Part shown: positions 13,173-24,121 of the stretch, in pieces
Layout of the letters: each line of letters opens with the position of its first letter
How positions within the stretch are numbered: position 1 is the stretch's first letter
Assembly: GCA_951213105.1 (NCBI GenBank)
Contig: OX578142.1
Location: 8,914,149 to 8,978,148, forward strand
DNA: 64,000 nt
DNA from: Amaurobius ferox
Lineage: Eukaryota; Arthropoda; Arachnida; Araneae; Amaurobiidae
Direction of reading: 5' to 3'
Position numbers and translations under genes: made by a program
The notes under the pieces: model-generated
Databases searched by the model: none
Told to the model about the DNA's origin: nothing
What the model saw: the letters and a program-made list of their open reading frames with translations, nothing else

Positions 13173-15039
13173 ATTGACAATTTATTGTATGAGGGATTAA
13201 AATGATCTTCATTTAATAATTTTTTCCAGTTTGATTTACATAAAAAAAAGATACAAAGGTTTTTGGGAAGTAAAATATCTCCTAATGAATATTTGCTTAA
13301 AAGTGCAAAAGTTGTTCTAAAATTGTTAGAGCTATTTTGTAAATTAATAAATTTATTCTATGGGCACAAAAACTACGAATCTGACAAGTTCTTTTGCTCA
13401 TGCATATAAATTTCTGCCTAGATGTACATTTAATAATCTGTATATATTATTTTATTTTTGTATAATTGCAATTTTAGTTATAATTATAATGTAATACACT
13501 TTTAGGTAAAGTATTAAGTAAACAGTCTTAGAATTTGTAAAATGCACATTTGATATTGTGATTTTTTTTTCTACCCACACAATTTATTATCCTTATCCCT
13601 CTGTATCCTTATCCCTCTGTACACCTTTAGGCATAGCCAATAACTCGACGATCGAATGGATGAAGCTAATAGAGCAGGTTTCCATTTTCCAATATTTCTT
13701 TTATAGAAAAGTAATGTAATATTTTAGCCAAGGGGGGGGGAGAGATGTAATGAATATGTAATACAGAAAGTGTAACATGTTTACACGACCATTTTGTGAT
13801 AAATCGTTTATGATAGCATTTTTAGTTGAATAATCTGAGGCAGCTTATTCATAGTCGTATAACTATCTTTAGTACATTCAGTACACCCCCTCCCCTATTG
13901 ACTAATCAATTACATTTTTCATATAGGGGCCCTATTAGGAAAATCAATTCCTCTCACTTCCACCCAGTGGCGTAGCGTCCATTGAAGCTAAAAAGCTGAG
14001 CTTCCCCTGCTTAAAATCTAGGTTAAAGAATTATTTAAACATATTTCTATTTATTATAATTTTTTGAATAACTTTCGGATATATGTGTACTATTTAGAAA
14101 ATTTTGACACGTTTAAAAATATTTTTTCCATTAAAACGCATATTTTAATGTTTTAGACGCTCAAATCATCCATCCTTCGTAGTCCACAAGAAGCTATCTG
14201 AAAGACTAACGTTCTTTTTTCTCCAACAAATGGAATTTTTTTTATTTTTAATACGCCCTATTTTTATTACCCCACGTGAAAGTTATATTTTTAATTTCTA
14301 ACCCCCTTCCCTTTTTTTTAATGAATTTGGAAGCATTCCTTGTGTTTCTGTTGGGGCCATGTACTCTAAATTCTTTTCAGATAATTTTGTTTATTAATTT
14401 TTCCAAAATTAAAAAAATATTGCGTTTTTTTACCACCTTGTCCTCCAATGATTGCAAATAAGATTTTTTTTCTCTCTTAATTTTGTGATGCGCTTTATCT
14501 TTTGACAAAATAAGAATATTTTTAATTCCCCCCCCCCCCCCTTCCCATTTTCTTTCTAATTGTTGTTCCATATTTTCCTGCATTTGGATTAGGTTTTGTA
14601 TTTTCTAACATTTTTATATATTTTCATCCACTTGTCACAAACTCAGGGACATTTTAAACATTCCATTTCTATCGTCTTCACCCCCCAGTGAATCTATAAT
14701 AATATAAAGAAAAATTTGTCTGTTTGTTTATCCACAGTGCCTCGCGATATCCACTGCACTCGATTTTTTTCACACAGTCGCACCTATACCTGAACTAATG
14801 CATTTCAATGGCCTTTTTTCAAAATTTTAATTAGATTTTTTAACGAATTTTTAAATTCCAAAATCAGATAATTTCCAGCTACCTATATGACCTAGCAGCT
14901 TTATTCGCAATTTAACAATTACAGAACCCCTAGCCATCGATATGATTTAACAGCTACTCATACGACTTAATAGCTACCGCAATGATATAATGCCACTTTC
15001 ATCTCTTAGAGGTTATTAATCTTTCATTCCTTTATTACT

Positions 15040-15480
15040 TTCCTTATATACATAATGTATAAGGAAAGTATTGTGACGGGGTCGAAAATTCGAATTGGAG
15101 TTTTCGACGGGAGAGCACATTTCAAGCATACCTGATCACGAATCAAACGTTTTTGAGGTGATGTCTGTGTGTGTGTGTCAGTGAGTCTGTGGAGACTACA
15201 ACTCACGAACGAATGGAGCGATTCGAATGAATTTTGGTACAAAAATCACAATCCATGAATACTGGAAGCCTATTGTTTTTAAACGTTATCGAATGTTCAG
15301 AACCCCCTAAATTTTCAAGTGAAATTTTGAAAAAATCATCAAAAAATCGAAACCTTTAATGAAGTTAAGCAAATAAACATTTCTTATGTAATTTTTCCTT
15401 AGAAAACGATTTACATAAACTTTAGAACGCTAGCATGAACCGTTCTCGAAATATTGCACATTTTTAAAATAAATTTATCA
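15040..15480 (+). repeat. MITE-like dispersed repeat, plus orientation
   Basis: Starts with a palindrome (ACTTTCCTTATATACAT / ATGTATAAGGAAAGT) and a second one around GTCGAAAA...TTTTCGAC. Farther in it carries AGAACGCTAGCATGAACCGTTCTCG. An inverted, diverged relative lies at 18765-19150. A further TATAAGGAAAGT end occurs at 15911. No coding capacity. Confidence 0.55.
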
Positions 15481-16044
15481 AAAATCCCATAAATTAAAAA
15501 AATGTATTAACTGTTGAGAAACCTGTTCACTTTTCATACGTAATATCATGCGATAAATTACGTGACATCATTCTTGTGGATCTAGCTCATTCCATTCATG
15601 AGAAAAGATACTTTGAGTAATATTTTTGTATTTGAACACCAATATTCATTTATCTGCTATAAGAACTTATTTCTCCGTCCATAACGCTTGGTGAGATTTT
15701 GCCAAAGAATTTGGCGGAATGTCGCCAACTTGGCCACTTTTTTTAATGTTGTCAAATTAACGAAAATCTCGCCAAATGGATAAAAATGACGCTAAATCAA
15801 TGAAAATGATGAGTAATTGAAGAAAATTCAATATTTTGGAAAGAATATAAGTATCTACTATAAGAAAAACCTATTTTTTTACTGTAAAAGTAGTAAATTC
15901 ATTGCATTATATAAGGAAAGTCATGTGTTGCCCACATCAGATTTTTTTTTTGCATTACAGTGAAGGTGCATTTTCTTTTTGTTTTGCAGATAGCGTACGT
16001 GGTAATTTAGCTCCGGTTTGGTATTTGAAGAAAATTGAGTAGTG

Positions 16045-16130
16045 TTATCTGTAAATGTATTATTTACGTAGCGGGGTTTATTTACGTCCCGGTCAACATC
16101 GGGTAATTCGTTCCAGTGATACAATAAAAC
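16045..16130 (+). repeat. Dispersed repeat shared with 63828-63905
   Basis: Shares TGTAAATGTATTA, TTTATTTA and the block CAACATCSGGTAATTCRTT with the right end of the window. Family unknown. Confidence 0.5.
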
Positions 16131-16416
16131 AAAAGGTGTAAATTTTTTTTGTAATTTGGCTAGTATTCCATTATTTTGCATCTACGTCCCTGCAGTATTT
16201 GAATCAGATTTTAGAGGGGCTACAATGAACAGTCACAAACAGCTTCGAAATAGGATTCCAGGTTTTTATCTGCAAAATCAAAAACACAATTTAAATATTT
16301 TTGCGTTTTTAATATTTAAAATTAGCTATTTAATTAAATTGCTGATAATAACCTGCAAAATTCTGACTTTTGCCGTTATATTATATCTTAGTTTTTTAGG
16401 AATTGAAATGCTTTTT

Positions 16417-17068
16417 CTTCATCTCTCTCCTTTTCTAATTTATTCATGAGGTCATTTGTTTGATTTGTTTATAATGTTTTATTGCTAAGATGTACAAATA
16501 ATTAAGTAATCTTCATCTCTCTCCTTTTCTAATTTATTCATGAGATCATTTATTTGATTTGTTTATAATATTTTACTGCTAAGATGTACAAATAATTAAG
16601 TAATCTTCATCTTTCTCCTTTTCTAATTTATTCATGAGATCATTTGTTTGATTTGTTTATAATGTTTTACTGCTAAGATGTACAAATAATTAAGTAATCT
16701 TCATCTCTCTCCTTTTCTAATTTATTCATGAGATCATTTGTTTGATTTGTTTATAATGTTTTACTGCTAAGATGTACAAATAATTAAGTAATCTTCATCT
16801 CTCTCCTTTTCTAATTTATTCATGAGATCATTTGTTTGATTTGTTTGTAATGTTTTATTGCTAAGATGTACAAATAATTAAGTAATCTTCATCTCTCTCC
16901 TTTTCTAATTTATTCATGAGATCATTTGTTTGATTTGTGTATAATGTTTTACTGCTAAGATGTACAAATAATTAAGTAATCTTCATCTCTCTCCTTTTCT
17001 AATTTATTCATGAGATCATTTGTTTGATTTGTTTATAATGTTTTACTGCTAAGATGTACAAATAATTC
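16417..17068 (+). repeat. 94-bp tandem repeat, seven units
   Basis: Units starting CTTCATCTCTCTCC at 16417, 16511, 16605, 16699, 16793, 16887 and 16981, an exact 94-bp period with only a few substitutions per unit. Unit ends contain GATGTACAAATAATTAAG. A simple satellite-like block with no coding sense. Confidence 0.95.
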
Positions 17069-17816
17069 ATAAAATTTATCCAATTACAAATTGAAATTTT
17101 ATTAAAAATAATGATGAGAGCAACTTTCATGACACTACATAATGCAGTAAGTTACTTCTGACTCCTGATACATTCAGAAAAATTATAATCGGCGGGGGCT
17201 CTAGTTCAATGGAGCCGAAATTGTTTTTTAGCGTGAATGATATTTTGTAAGATAAAAATCCAATAAAGTTCAATGAGTTTATTCGAATTTTTCAGACTTA
17301 TTTGTTTCGTTTACAGGCTTTCAAAGCACGCAAATTACTCGGGAACTATTTATAGCTAGCTTGCGCTTTTAGTTTTCGTCCCGATTTCATCTGGAAACTC
17401 CGACCATAGACTGCACTTTAATATATTCTATTATTTTACCAACATGATTTACAGTATAAAAATGAAGCTCACTGACGAGATTTTACATTCTAGTTAATCT
17501 GTAAACTTGCTTGACGGTGCATAAATATGTACTTGAATACGTATATTTCCACCTATTCTGTTCAAACCTCGCAAATCATTAAATATCTTTAAAATTTCCA
17601 AGTTCATTTAAATTCCTATATTTTTTTTTTAACAAAACAAAATATCTCGTACTTGTGCACCAATATTTCACAGAAGAGTAAGTAACTAGACTGAGCTGCA
17701 GCAATCGTGGCATTCCAAATATTACAGCTTTCCCATCCATTGGAAAACCTAGATAAAAATACTAAAATATCGAATTATAACCACTATACTTCAAAAACCA
17801 AGAAAGTCACCCCAAA

Positions 17817-18370
17817 TCCAATTATATACACTTGTAGGATTTTTAAAGAACGATAAATTCTTGCTTATTGTTTATAGCTATCACTTTTAGCTTTTAAGAT
17901 ATAAGCATTGAAAGCTTGAAAAACTTCTTCCCTTTGACAAGACGATTACTTGAAAACTATAAGAACTTTTTAAATATACATATAGATTTAGAAACTAAAT
18001 TTTCTCATACATATTGCTGTTGCTTACTAATTATATCTATCTTTTATACTTTTGAGGATGTTTCGAGTGAAAGTATGAAACATGGAAAAGAAAAACTTTC
18101 TTTTATAGGGTTCTATCTAAAATCTAATTATATACACTTGTAGGGCTTTCAAAGAGCTACAAATTCATGCTTATTGTTCAAAGCTAGATCTTTTGGTTTG
18201 TGAGATGAATCATCACAAACTTGAAAAATGAAAAATTTTCAGTCGTTTACAATTTGGCAGGACGATTACTTGAGAACTATAAAAGCTCTTTTTTAATAAT
18301 AAATATTGATTTTGATATAAAATCTAGTACTTATTTTTGTCGTTTACTATTTAGATCTATATTTTATAGT
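17817..18370 (+). repeat. Diverged tandem duplication of about 300 bp
   Basis: TTATATACACTTGTAGG occurs at about 17822 and 18123, followed in both by TGCTTATTGTT, GACGATTACTTGA and AACTATAA at matching spacing. The two halves are clearly related but diverged. Confidence 0.6.
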
Positions 18371-18764
18371 TAAAAATGAAAATAAGAATAAAAAACACTC
18401 GCTCGGACAAATACTTTTTATGTTTTTTAGAAAAACTGTTCTAAATATTGAAATTATTTTTATAAGCGTCCAAAGGGTTTACATTTTTCGTAACGCTCCG
18501 TTTTCCCTCCACAGAAACCCCAAACATAGATGCTATTCACGTAAAATAAAAACCTTGTGTCCACGTTCTAGAATTTATTTCACAATAATATTAGCAGTGC
18601 ATTAACTAAAGTAAACAGAAATTTATAGCATTATTGAACGAAACAAAATTAACATGTCTTTTCCCGTGAATAGAACGCGCTATATATATACGAGAATGTC
18701 GTTAATAAATTTTTCGTATAAATACTCTTTCATTAACTTTATGCACAGTTTGTGATCCATTTAA

Positions 18765-19150
18765 TCGAAAAATGTGCACGAGAACGGTTCATGCTATCGT
18801 TCTAAAGTAAGTTCCATTTCATTTCTAATGAAAACATGTTTGTTTATTTAACATTTTTGGATGCATTTTTTTTTATTTATAATTTAAAAGAAGTTTTAAA
18901 ATTTGTGACCGTCCAAATGCTCATTTTCCTTTCAAATTATAAATTTCGTTCTTTTCACTCGGTTCGTTCCAGAAATGTCTCTCTAGACTCCTATACACAC
19001 TGATACATACATCACACTCACATACGTACAGACATTCCTTTAAAAGTAATCGATTCAGGTTAAAGGACATCCAAAACGTATATTAATCCGTCGAAAATTC
19101 GAATGAAGAGTTTTCGAACCCATTGTAATATTTTCCCTATACATTATTTA
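18765..19150 (-). repeat. MITE-like dispersed repeat, minus orientation
   Basis: Contains the reverse complement of landmarks of 15040-15480: GAGAACGGTTCATGCTA, then GTCGAAAATTCGAAT and an AATATTTTCCCTATACATTAT end. The two copies form a loosely spaced inverted pair about 3.3 kb apart. Confidence 0.5.
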
Positions 19151-19404
19151 TATGCAGGGAAATTACAAATAAAGTTCAAAATAATGCAGTTATGTATTAT
19201 GAATTAATGCTGCATTATGTATGTATGTATGTAGAAAAAATGTATAGCATTACATTCTCTAAACTAATTAGAGCTCTAAATTTAGATGAGAATAAAATTT
19301 GATAGGTCATTGAAATAAAATAATTTTCGTTAGTCCCCTCCTGATCTTACCTATCTAAGATGCTTTGCTCTCAGTATCTTTCTCGTGTGTAATCATGAAA
19401 AAAA

Positions 19405-19579
19405 GTCCAGTCCTTTTCCACACGCCTATGTGGCATTCATCAGCAATGAGAGAGAAACGGTATTCGTCGCTAAAGACAACATGTTTCCACTCGGACACTG
19501 TCCGTGTTGACCGAGCTCAACACCAATCCAGACGACTCTGTGTGTTGATGGGTTAGTGGTAGGCGTGTAAATAGACGTC
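19405..19579 (-). pseudogene. Tc1-like transposase, middle/3' fragment
   Basis: Read on the minus strand from the Polinton junction at 19579 this gives the central part of a Tc1/mariner-family transposase. It includes TRLPLTHQH, then RLDWC with a stop, then EWKHVVFSDEYRFSLIADE and VWKRTG, which is the region holding the first catalytic Asp (FSDE). One frameshift and one stop break it. Similarity ends at about 19405. The missing upstream half is at 24362-24725 on the other strand; both halves are cut at the same codons by Polinton termini. The call is firm because the motif order and spacing are typical of Tc1 proteins. Confidence 0.8.
19574..19579. other. Target-site duplication GACGTC (right-end copy)
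   Basis: Six bases adjoining the AGTAGTG terminus. They are identical to 24720-24725 next to the other terminus. Six bp is the known Polinton target-duplication length. Confidence 0.75.
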
Positions 19580-20231
19580 AGTAGTGTATGGGTATGACTG
19601 GGACAGTCATTTTGTCCCCAGAGTCATACCCATACACTACACTTTCCTCCATTTTTTTAAAAACCAGGACAACCTCTTAAGACCAAAAATGCATAAAATC
19701 ATTCAAAAATGCGTATTTTTAAAAAATAAAAGATCAAGAGAGTTTTAGGACTCTAAAATATAATACATTTTGACTTATATTTAAGTCATATAAGACATTA
19801 TTGAGACCAAATCTATCAAAATCTTTGAATATATGAAAGAAAATAATATCAAATATATTAGAGACTAACATGATTTTAAGATAAATGCGTGAAAAAAGAG
19901 GACCTCCAAATGAATGGAAGCCCTCTAATATATTAAAAATGCTCTGTTCTTAAAAGGTGGGGTTGAGACCCCCCCCCCCCCCCCCTTTTTTTATAAAATT
20001 AAAAATAATTATAAAATATGAAAATGTCAAAATTTAAAAAGAGGCAAGTTTAGATAACACGATCCCAAAATAGGATCGTCTCAGAAAATGATAAATATAA
20101 AGAAGAATATAATATTATAAAATATAGAAAATACATGGAATGATACATGGTTATATACTATAAATTTTCAGGTGGGGAAACATTACCCCCACCTAAATAT
20201 GATACAATTAAAGAAAGATCTTTAAAAATGA

Positions 20232-20503
20232 TTAAGCTTTCTCTAATTCATATTCGTATTTATCATCAATCATACCCGAATACTTAAATATATATCTTCC
20301 TTTATTGATTTTATATATTGATTCATCAGAAAGTTTTCCATGTTTATTCGCAAGGTAATACTCTTTTTCTTCATCATCTAACTTTACGATTACTGAATCT
20401 CCATATTTAGTATTAATTTTTCTCAATGATCATATTTCCCAGGATTTAAATCATATAATTTAAACATTTGAGGATAACCTCTCAGTCTATTGAACTCTTC
20501 CAT
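20232..20503 (-). pseudogene. Small Polinton terminal-repeat protein, copy in TIR-R
   Basis: Starts ATG at 20503 in the context TAATAAATGG and would give about 90 residues. After about 26 codons the frame ends at TGA and continues one base back as LRKINTKYGDSVIV...YEYELEKA. The same break is present in the TIR-L copy (25399-25670). The LRKINTKYG start and short beta-rich look recall small arthropod virus/transposon proteins suspected of ssDNA binding; that is only a guess. Confidence 0.6.
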
Positions 20504-20539
20504 TTATTAGTAAACATTTTTTTATAAATACACAGGAAT

Positions 20540-20638
20540 CTAATCATAATAGAATAAGTTCTTTGAAATAACATATAAAACTCCTAATCCATTCAATTTA
20601 ATATCTTCATTTTCTTCCTTTTCAATTAATACAGTCAT
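20540..20638 (-). CDS. Very small Polinton ORF, 32 aa, TIR-R copy
   Basis: MTVLIEKEENEDIKLNGLG... Its ATG overlaps the TGA of the preceding ORF (ATGA). The alternative is that both are one protein split by a frameshift. Same in TIR-L at 25707-25805. Confidence 0.35.
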   Translation of the reverse strand: MTVLIEKEENEDIKLNGLGVLYVISKNLFYYD

Positions 20639-20784
20639 CCTTTGAAAACTTTCTGATAATAGTTTTTAGTATGATCATATTTTATATACAAATCATACAA
20701 TTCTTTACAAAGATAAGTCAAACAGTAAATTTCTTCAGAATTTGTAAAATTTAAAGCTCGAATATCACCTAAACCCTCATTCAT
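20635..20784 (-). CDS. Small Polinton ORF, 49 aa, TIR-R copy (intact)
   Basis: ATG at 20784 in context CTAATAAATG. The product reads ...ALNFTNSEEIYCLTYLCKEL..., a short helical protein with no recognised function. The TIR-L copy (25853-25951) has a TAA where this copy has TAT, so the displaced terminus preserves the better version. Confidence 0.5.
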   Translation of the reverse strand: MNEGLGDIRALNFTNSEEIYCLTYLCKELYDLYIKYDHTKNYYQKVFKG

Positions 20785-20867
20785 TTATTAGTAAACATTT
20801 CTTATAAATATAAATCCACCCATTCTTCATACTCTGTAAAACCTCTTTCTTCCATCTCTTTTTTAAA

Positions 20868-21977
20868 AGAGTGTGGCATACGAAGCTGAATGAGTTCGTA
20901 TATGAGTCCGATGAACCACACCCTATCAAAGGCCTTAGCGCCGTCAATAAGTATACCTCCAACTGCTGACCGGTTTTGGAGTCCATCAGAGATGTACTCC
21001 ACCACGCGGAGCAGTTGGTGTGTTGTAGAGTGAAGCTGTCTAAAACCAAATTGCTCAGGGATGAGAATGTTGTTATTAGCAAGGAAATTGTTAATTTGGA
21101 TGGCGATGAAATGTTCAGCCAGTTTGCCTAGAGAGGACAGCAGACTAATAGGGCAATCACTTTTTGGGGAGTTTAAATTTTCATTTGGTTTAAGGATTGG
21201 AATAATGGCGGCGTGCTTCCAGTCGCGGGGCAAGTAATTGAGATCGAAAATGGAATTGATTAAAACAGTGATGTAAAAGGTTATATTAATAGTGCAGTAT
21301 TTAAGAGCTTTGTTTGAAATATTGTCAGGGCCGGGACGTTTCTTGTTTTTGAAAGGGTTGATGTAGTTAACTATGTCAGTGGGGAAAATGTGAGGAAGGG
21401 GGGGAGTATTTGGAACACTAAGGAACTGCTTCACGGTATCCTCGGCTTCCTCCATGAAATTTGGGCAGAAAATATCTTCGTGTGGTGTGAATTGTTTTTC
21501 ATATACATCAGCGAGTAGTTTAGCTTTGTCTTGTTCTGTGTAAGCAGTGGTATTATTGTGAGTGAGTAAGGGAATATTTTTGTGCTTTTTACGAATACAT
21601 TTTAAGAAGTCCCAAAGTGAATGATCAGTAGGGGAGAGAGATTCGAAGTATTGCTTCCATTTGGCTTGTTTATAGTTAGAAATTAAAAGTTTTATTTGTG
21701 CCATCAGGTGGTTGTATCTAGTTCTGTGGGCAGGATTTCTTGTGTGTTGCCAGTGTTGGCGAGCGCGCTTTCTGACTTTAATTTGACTAGTGATAGAATA
21801 TGGGAGTTTTTTGTAGAGTTGTGGAATGTAGGTGGAGGTGCTGAGCTAAATGTTTGGGTTAGTGTTTTGATCACCCTGTCAACATCTTCGGGGGAAGTGA
21901 TGGTTGGGAAGAGGATGGGGGACTCGTTTAGAAGTTTAACAAAATTTTTCCAGTTAACTTCAGTAGGGAGAGAGCCG
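20868..21977 (-). pseudogene. Jockey-clade LINE reverse transcriptase fragment
   Basis: Minus-strand frames read as the linker and front half of a non-LTR reverse transcriptase. Landmarks include KRPGPDNISNKALKY, NYLPRDWKHAAIIPILKP, PISLLSSLGKLAEHFI, PEQFGFRQLHSTTHQLLRVVEYI and the first catalytic motif in DGAKAFDRVW. The YxDD motif and everything downstream are missing. A frameshift lies near 21790. Order and wording match Jockey-type elements. Its 3' side is fused in frame to the last codons of the Polinton LRR gene, which creates an open frame (20802-21704) that is not a natural gene. Confidence 0.85.
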
Positions 21978-21978
21978 G

Positions 21979-22368
21979 CACATCAAGGAACATTCTAAAG
22001 TCGATTCCATTAAATATTATGAGTGTGACATGTATGGCAAGGCGTTCAGTAAATCCACAAATTTAAGTGAGCATGCCAAGTAGCATTACGAACCACCTTC
22101 TACTAAAACCTATGATTGAAAAGTACGAGTATGTGGAAAGCAGTATACTCAATCGGGTAGCCTTAAAAGGCATATACCTATCCATTTAGAATCCAACACA
22201 TGTTCTGAATGTGGTATGGGATTCAGACTGCATGCATATCTGCTAAACCATCAGCACGTATTTCATACATCCCAGAACAGTACTACAGCACCAAACCATA
22301 TGGAAGCTACCCCTGCAAAACAAGCCCCATTCAAGAACGAACATGAAATGAGTGACGTCACTGTCTGA
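21979..22368 (+). pseudogene. C2H2 zinc-finger protein fragment
   Basis: The plus frame shows YECDMYGKAFSKSTNLSEHAK, then stop, then VCGKQYTQSGSLKRHIPIH and CSECGMGFRLHAYLLNHQHVFH, ending at TGA 22366-22368. These are three to four degraded C2H2 fingers with recognisable linkers, two in-frame stops and lost Cys positions. It starts directly at the LINE junction without a promoter or start. Either a processed gene fragment or the tail of a KRAB/ZAD-like gene; it cannot be functional as it stands. Confidence 0.75.
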
Positions 22369-22608
22369 ACACGTCACAAACAGGTTGGCGCCTTTTAAAG
22401 AGGATATGCTATGTATTGACGAATTTTAAGAGGATACGCGGCGATTTTATACAAGCCATACCACTTTTTGGGGAGATTTCAAACAAGCCAAACCAGTTTT
22501 TGGCAAGATTGCAGCGCACCTCGTGATGAGTTTTTTGTGAGCGGCCTTTAGTATCCGACTGACATCCACATAAAGAGGGGTGTTTTCTGCTATCATCGTT
22601 GCTAACAA

Positions 22609-23279
22609 TGTCTTGTAAACATACTTTACAAAATACCATGGATAATGCTGCATTAAAGAGAGTATGTTCTGAACCAGAGAATATCACATTAGATTCTTTA
22701 CCTCGCACGCTGTTTCATCTGACTGGTGATATTTTTTGCAAGTGTTGTGTACTTTATCGGGCAGACACGAGAACATATTCGTAAATTTGTATCGGATGCT
22801 GAAGGGATCCTGAAACCAACGAGACATGGTGTTTCCCTATCTACATCTGTATGGTTTGCTCTTCAAACGGAGTTGGAATCCCTGGTGAGACTCTTAAAAG
22901 ATGATATGTTACACATCATTAAAAAGGATATCTGCATATCCAGACATGCAGTACAAGGTGAGTCTAAGCTTATATTCCAGCGTATGTGTTTAAAACACTG
23001 TCTACTTGAAAAATATCTGAACATTTTGAATGCTTCGCCTGCACAGCTGGTTATGATAACGCAGATAGCCATGATTGTGTTTCATTCAGTGAATTTGATA
23101 AATATAATCAATATGGGCAGCAAGCATTGTACACCTTGGCTTGGTTTCATGTGGCACAGAACTTTACTGCAAGCAATTTAAACAATCCCCAGTTTGGAAA
23201 ACTCATGTTTATACATGACTTCGTCCAAGATATTACTGAACTTTTTAAAAATATGCACACCCTATGTGCAGCATTCTAA
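22609..23279 (+). pseudogene. Unrecognised gene remnant in three frames
   Basis: Three consecutive plus frames look coding and abut. The first is 22609-22784 (MSCKHTLQNTMDNAALKR..., with a CKCC motif). The second runs to about 23030 (REHIRKFVSDAEG...LLKDDMLHIIKKDICISRHAV). The third runs 23010-23279 (EHFECFACTAGYDNADSHD...LYTLAWFHVAQNFTA...CAAF, TAA). Amino-acid make-up is natural in each and the joins fall at small shifts, as expected from a single gene with two frameshifts. I do not recognise the family. No introns are evident, which suggests a viral, transposon or retro-copied origin. Confidence 0.4.
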
Positions 23280-23439
23280 GAAACTCCATGCTATGTCTTC
23301 TATCATACGTGCATACATTTTTTATTATTATTATTTTTAATAAATTGTATTCTTATTTAAACCATGTGTTATTATTCGCTTTAAACATAACATTTAGTAT
23401 TAGACCTGTATTGCAAATGCATACACTTCAAATATTGTT

Positions 23440-23780
23440 TTTCAAGTGAATCACATAAGTAATGTTTTTCAGATGAATTGCACTTGGAATAGTTCTGGCT
23501 AAATTTTATCTTTCAGAGGGTATCAGGAAATTTATTTCAAGTATTTCACATAAGTATTATTTTTCAAGTATATCACATATGCATTTATTTTTCAGATGGT
23601 ATTACGAAATTTATTTCAAGTAAATCACATATGTATTGTTTTCCAGATGGTATCAAGAAATTTAAATGGTTTAAGTGCATTATAAGTAATAGTTCTAGCT
23701 AAATTTTATTTTCAGGTTAATTACATTATAAGAGTTATCTTTCAGATGAACTAAACTTTTAATATTTATTTTTAGATTAT
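23440..23780. repeat. Degenerate short tandem repeats
   Basis: Repeating phrases such as TTATTTCAAGTAAATCACATA, TTTTTCAGATGGTAT and GAAATTTA recur at irregular spacing of roughly 50-65 bp. No gene is seen between 23280 and 24090. Confidence 0.6.
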
Positions 23781-24094
23781 AAATTTATTCTCCAGCAAAA
23801 GCAGGTAAATTATCTTTATAAAGAGGGTTCATGCTAAGGGGATCCGCTACCCATTCTTATGAATACTCATCTAACACTTTGCCGAATGGCACTTACGATA
23901 AATAGCGATTTAAAAATTACTACTTGCAACTTTCCGAAGACATATTGGCTCCAGTTGTTTTATTTGGCAGGGTGATAAGCGATACACCCCTTCGATCCCG
24001 TATCTTTCTGGTACCTCTCTATGATTATTGATATTCCCATCCAGGCCCGGCTCAAGGATGCATTCGTGTGTGGACAAAACAGTTTGGTGCCGCC

Positions 24095-24121
24095 CTTATA
24101 TATATATATATATATATATAC
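24095..24121. repeat. (TA)n microsatellite
   Basis: Uninterrupted TA run directly before the Tc1-like left end (CTCTATTGCAAAAAATATATGCACC). Tc1 elements insert at TA, so this fits as the insertion site. Confidence 0.85.

Larger units (their letters stand above)
10193..14990. other. Non-coding AT-rich stretch, no gene seen
   Basis: No reading frame here resembles a protein. Minor contents: a diverged duplication (about 10210-10300 and 10400-10530); a tail-like repeat end around 10850-10915 (short ACAGACATACAGG motif, then a T-rich run) typical of dispersed arthropod repeats; a doubled 17-mer CCTTATCCCTCTGTA near 13588; a CAGTGGCGTAGC motif at about 13975 as at many hAT-type ends, with no partner found; and a long C run near 14528. 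Confidence 0.6.
19580..20867 (-). repeat. Polinton terminal inverted repeat, displaced right end (TIR-R)
   Basis: Begins AGTAGTGTATGGG and is nearly the same as 24726-26033 for about 1.29 kb, ending abruptly within TTTTTTAAA where LINE sequence starts. Relative to TIR-L it has a deletion in the left arm of the terminal hairpin, a longer C run (about 19970-19985) and lacks one 20-bp duplication. Conserved small hairpins lie at 20059-20079 (ACGATCC/GGATCGT) and 20170-20194 (AGGTGGGG/CCCCACCT). Confidence 0.85.

Noticed and set aside
14276..16449. Short frames between 14.2 and 16.5 kb as small genes
   Set aside because: Low-complexity, AT-driven translations with no conserved features; some lie in repeats.
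16417..17068. CRISPR-like array
   Set aside because: The 94-bp units are contiguous, with no unique spacers, in a eukaryotic context.
20802..21704. 300-codon reverse transcriptase gene
   Set aside because: It is the LINE fragment plus the Polinton LRR tail; it lacks the YxDD motif and its end comes from another gene.
21696..21998. 100-codon plus-strand frame
   Set aside because: Antisense of the LINE coding region.
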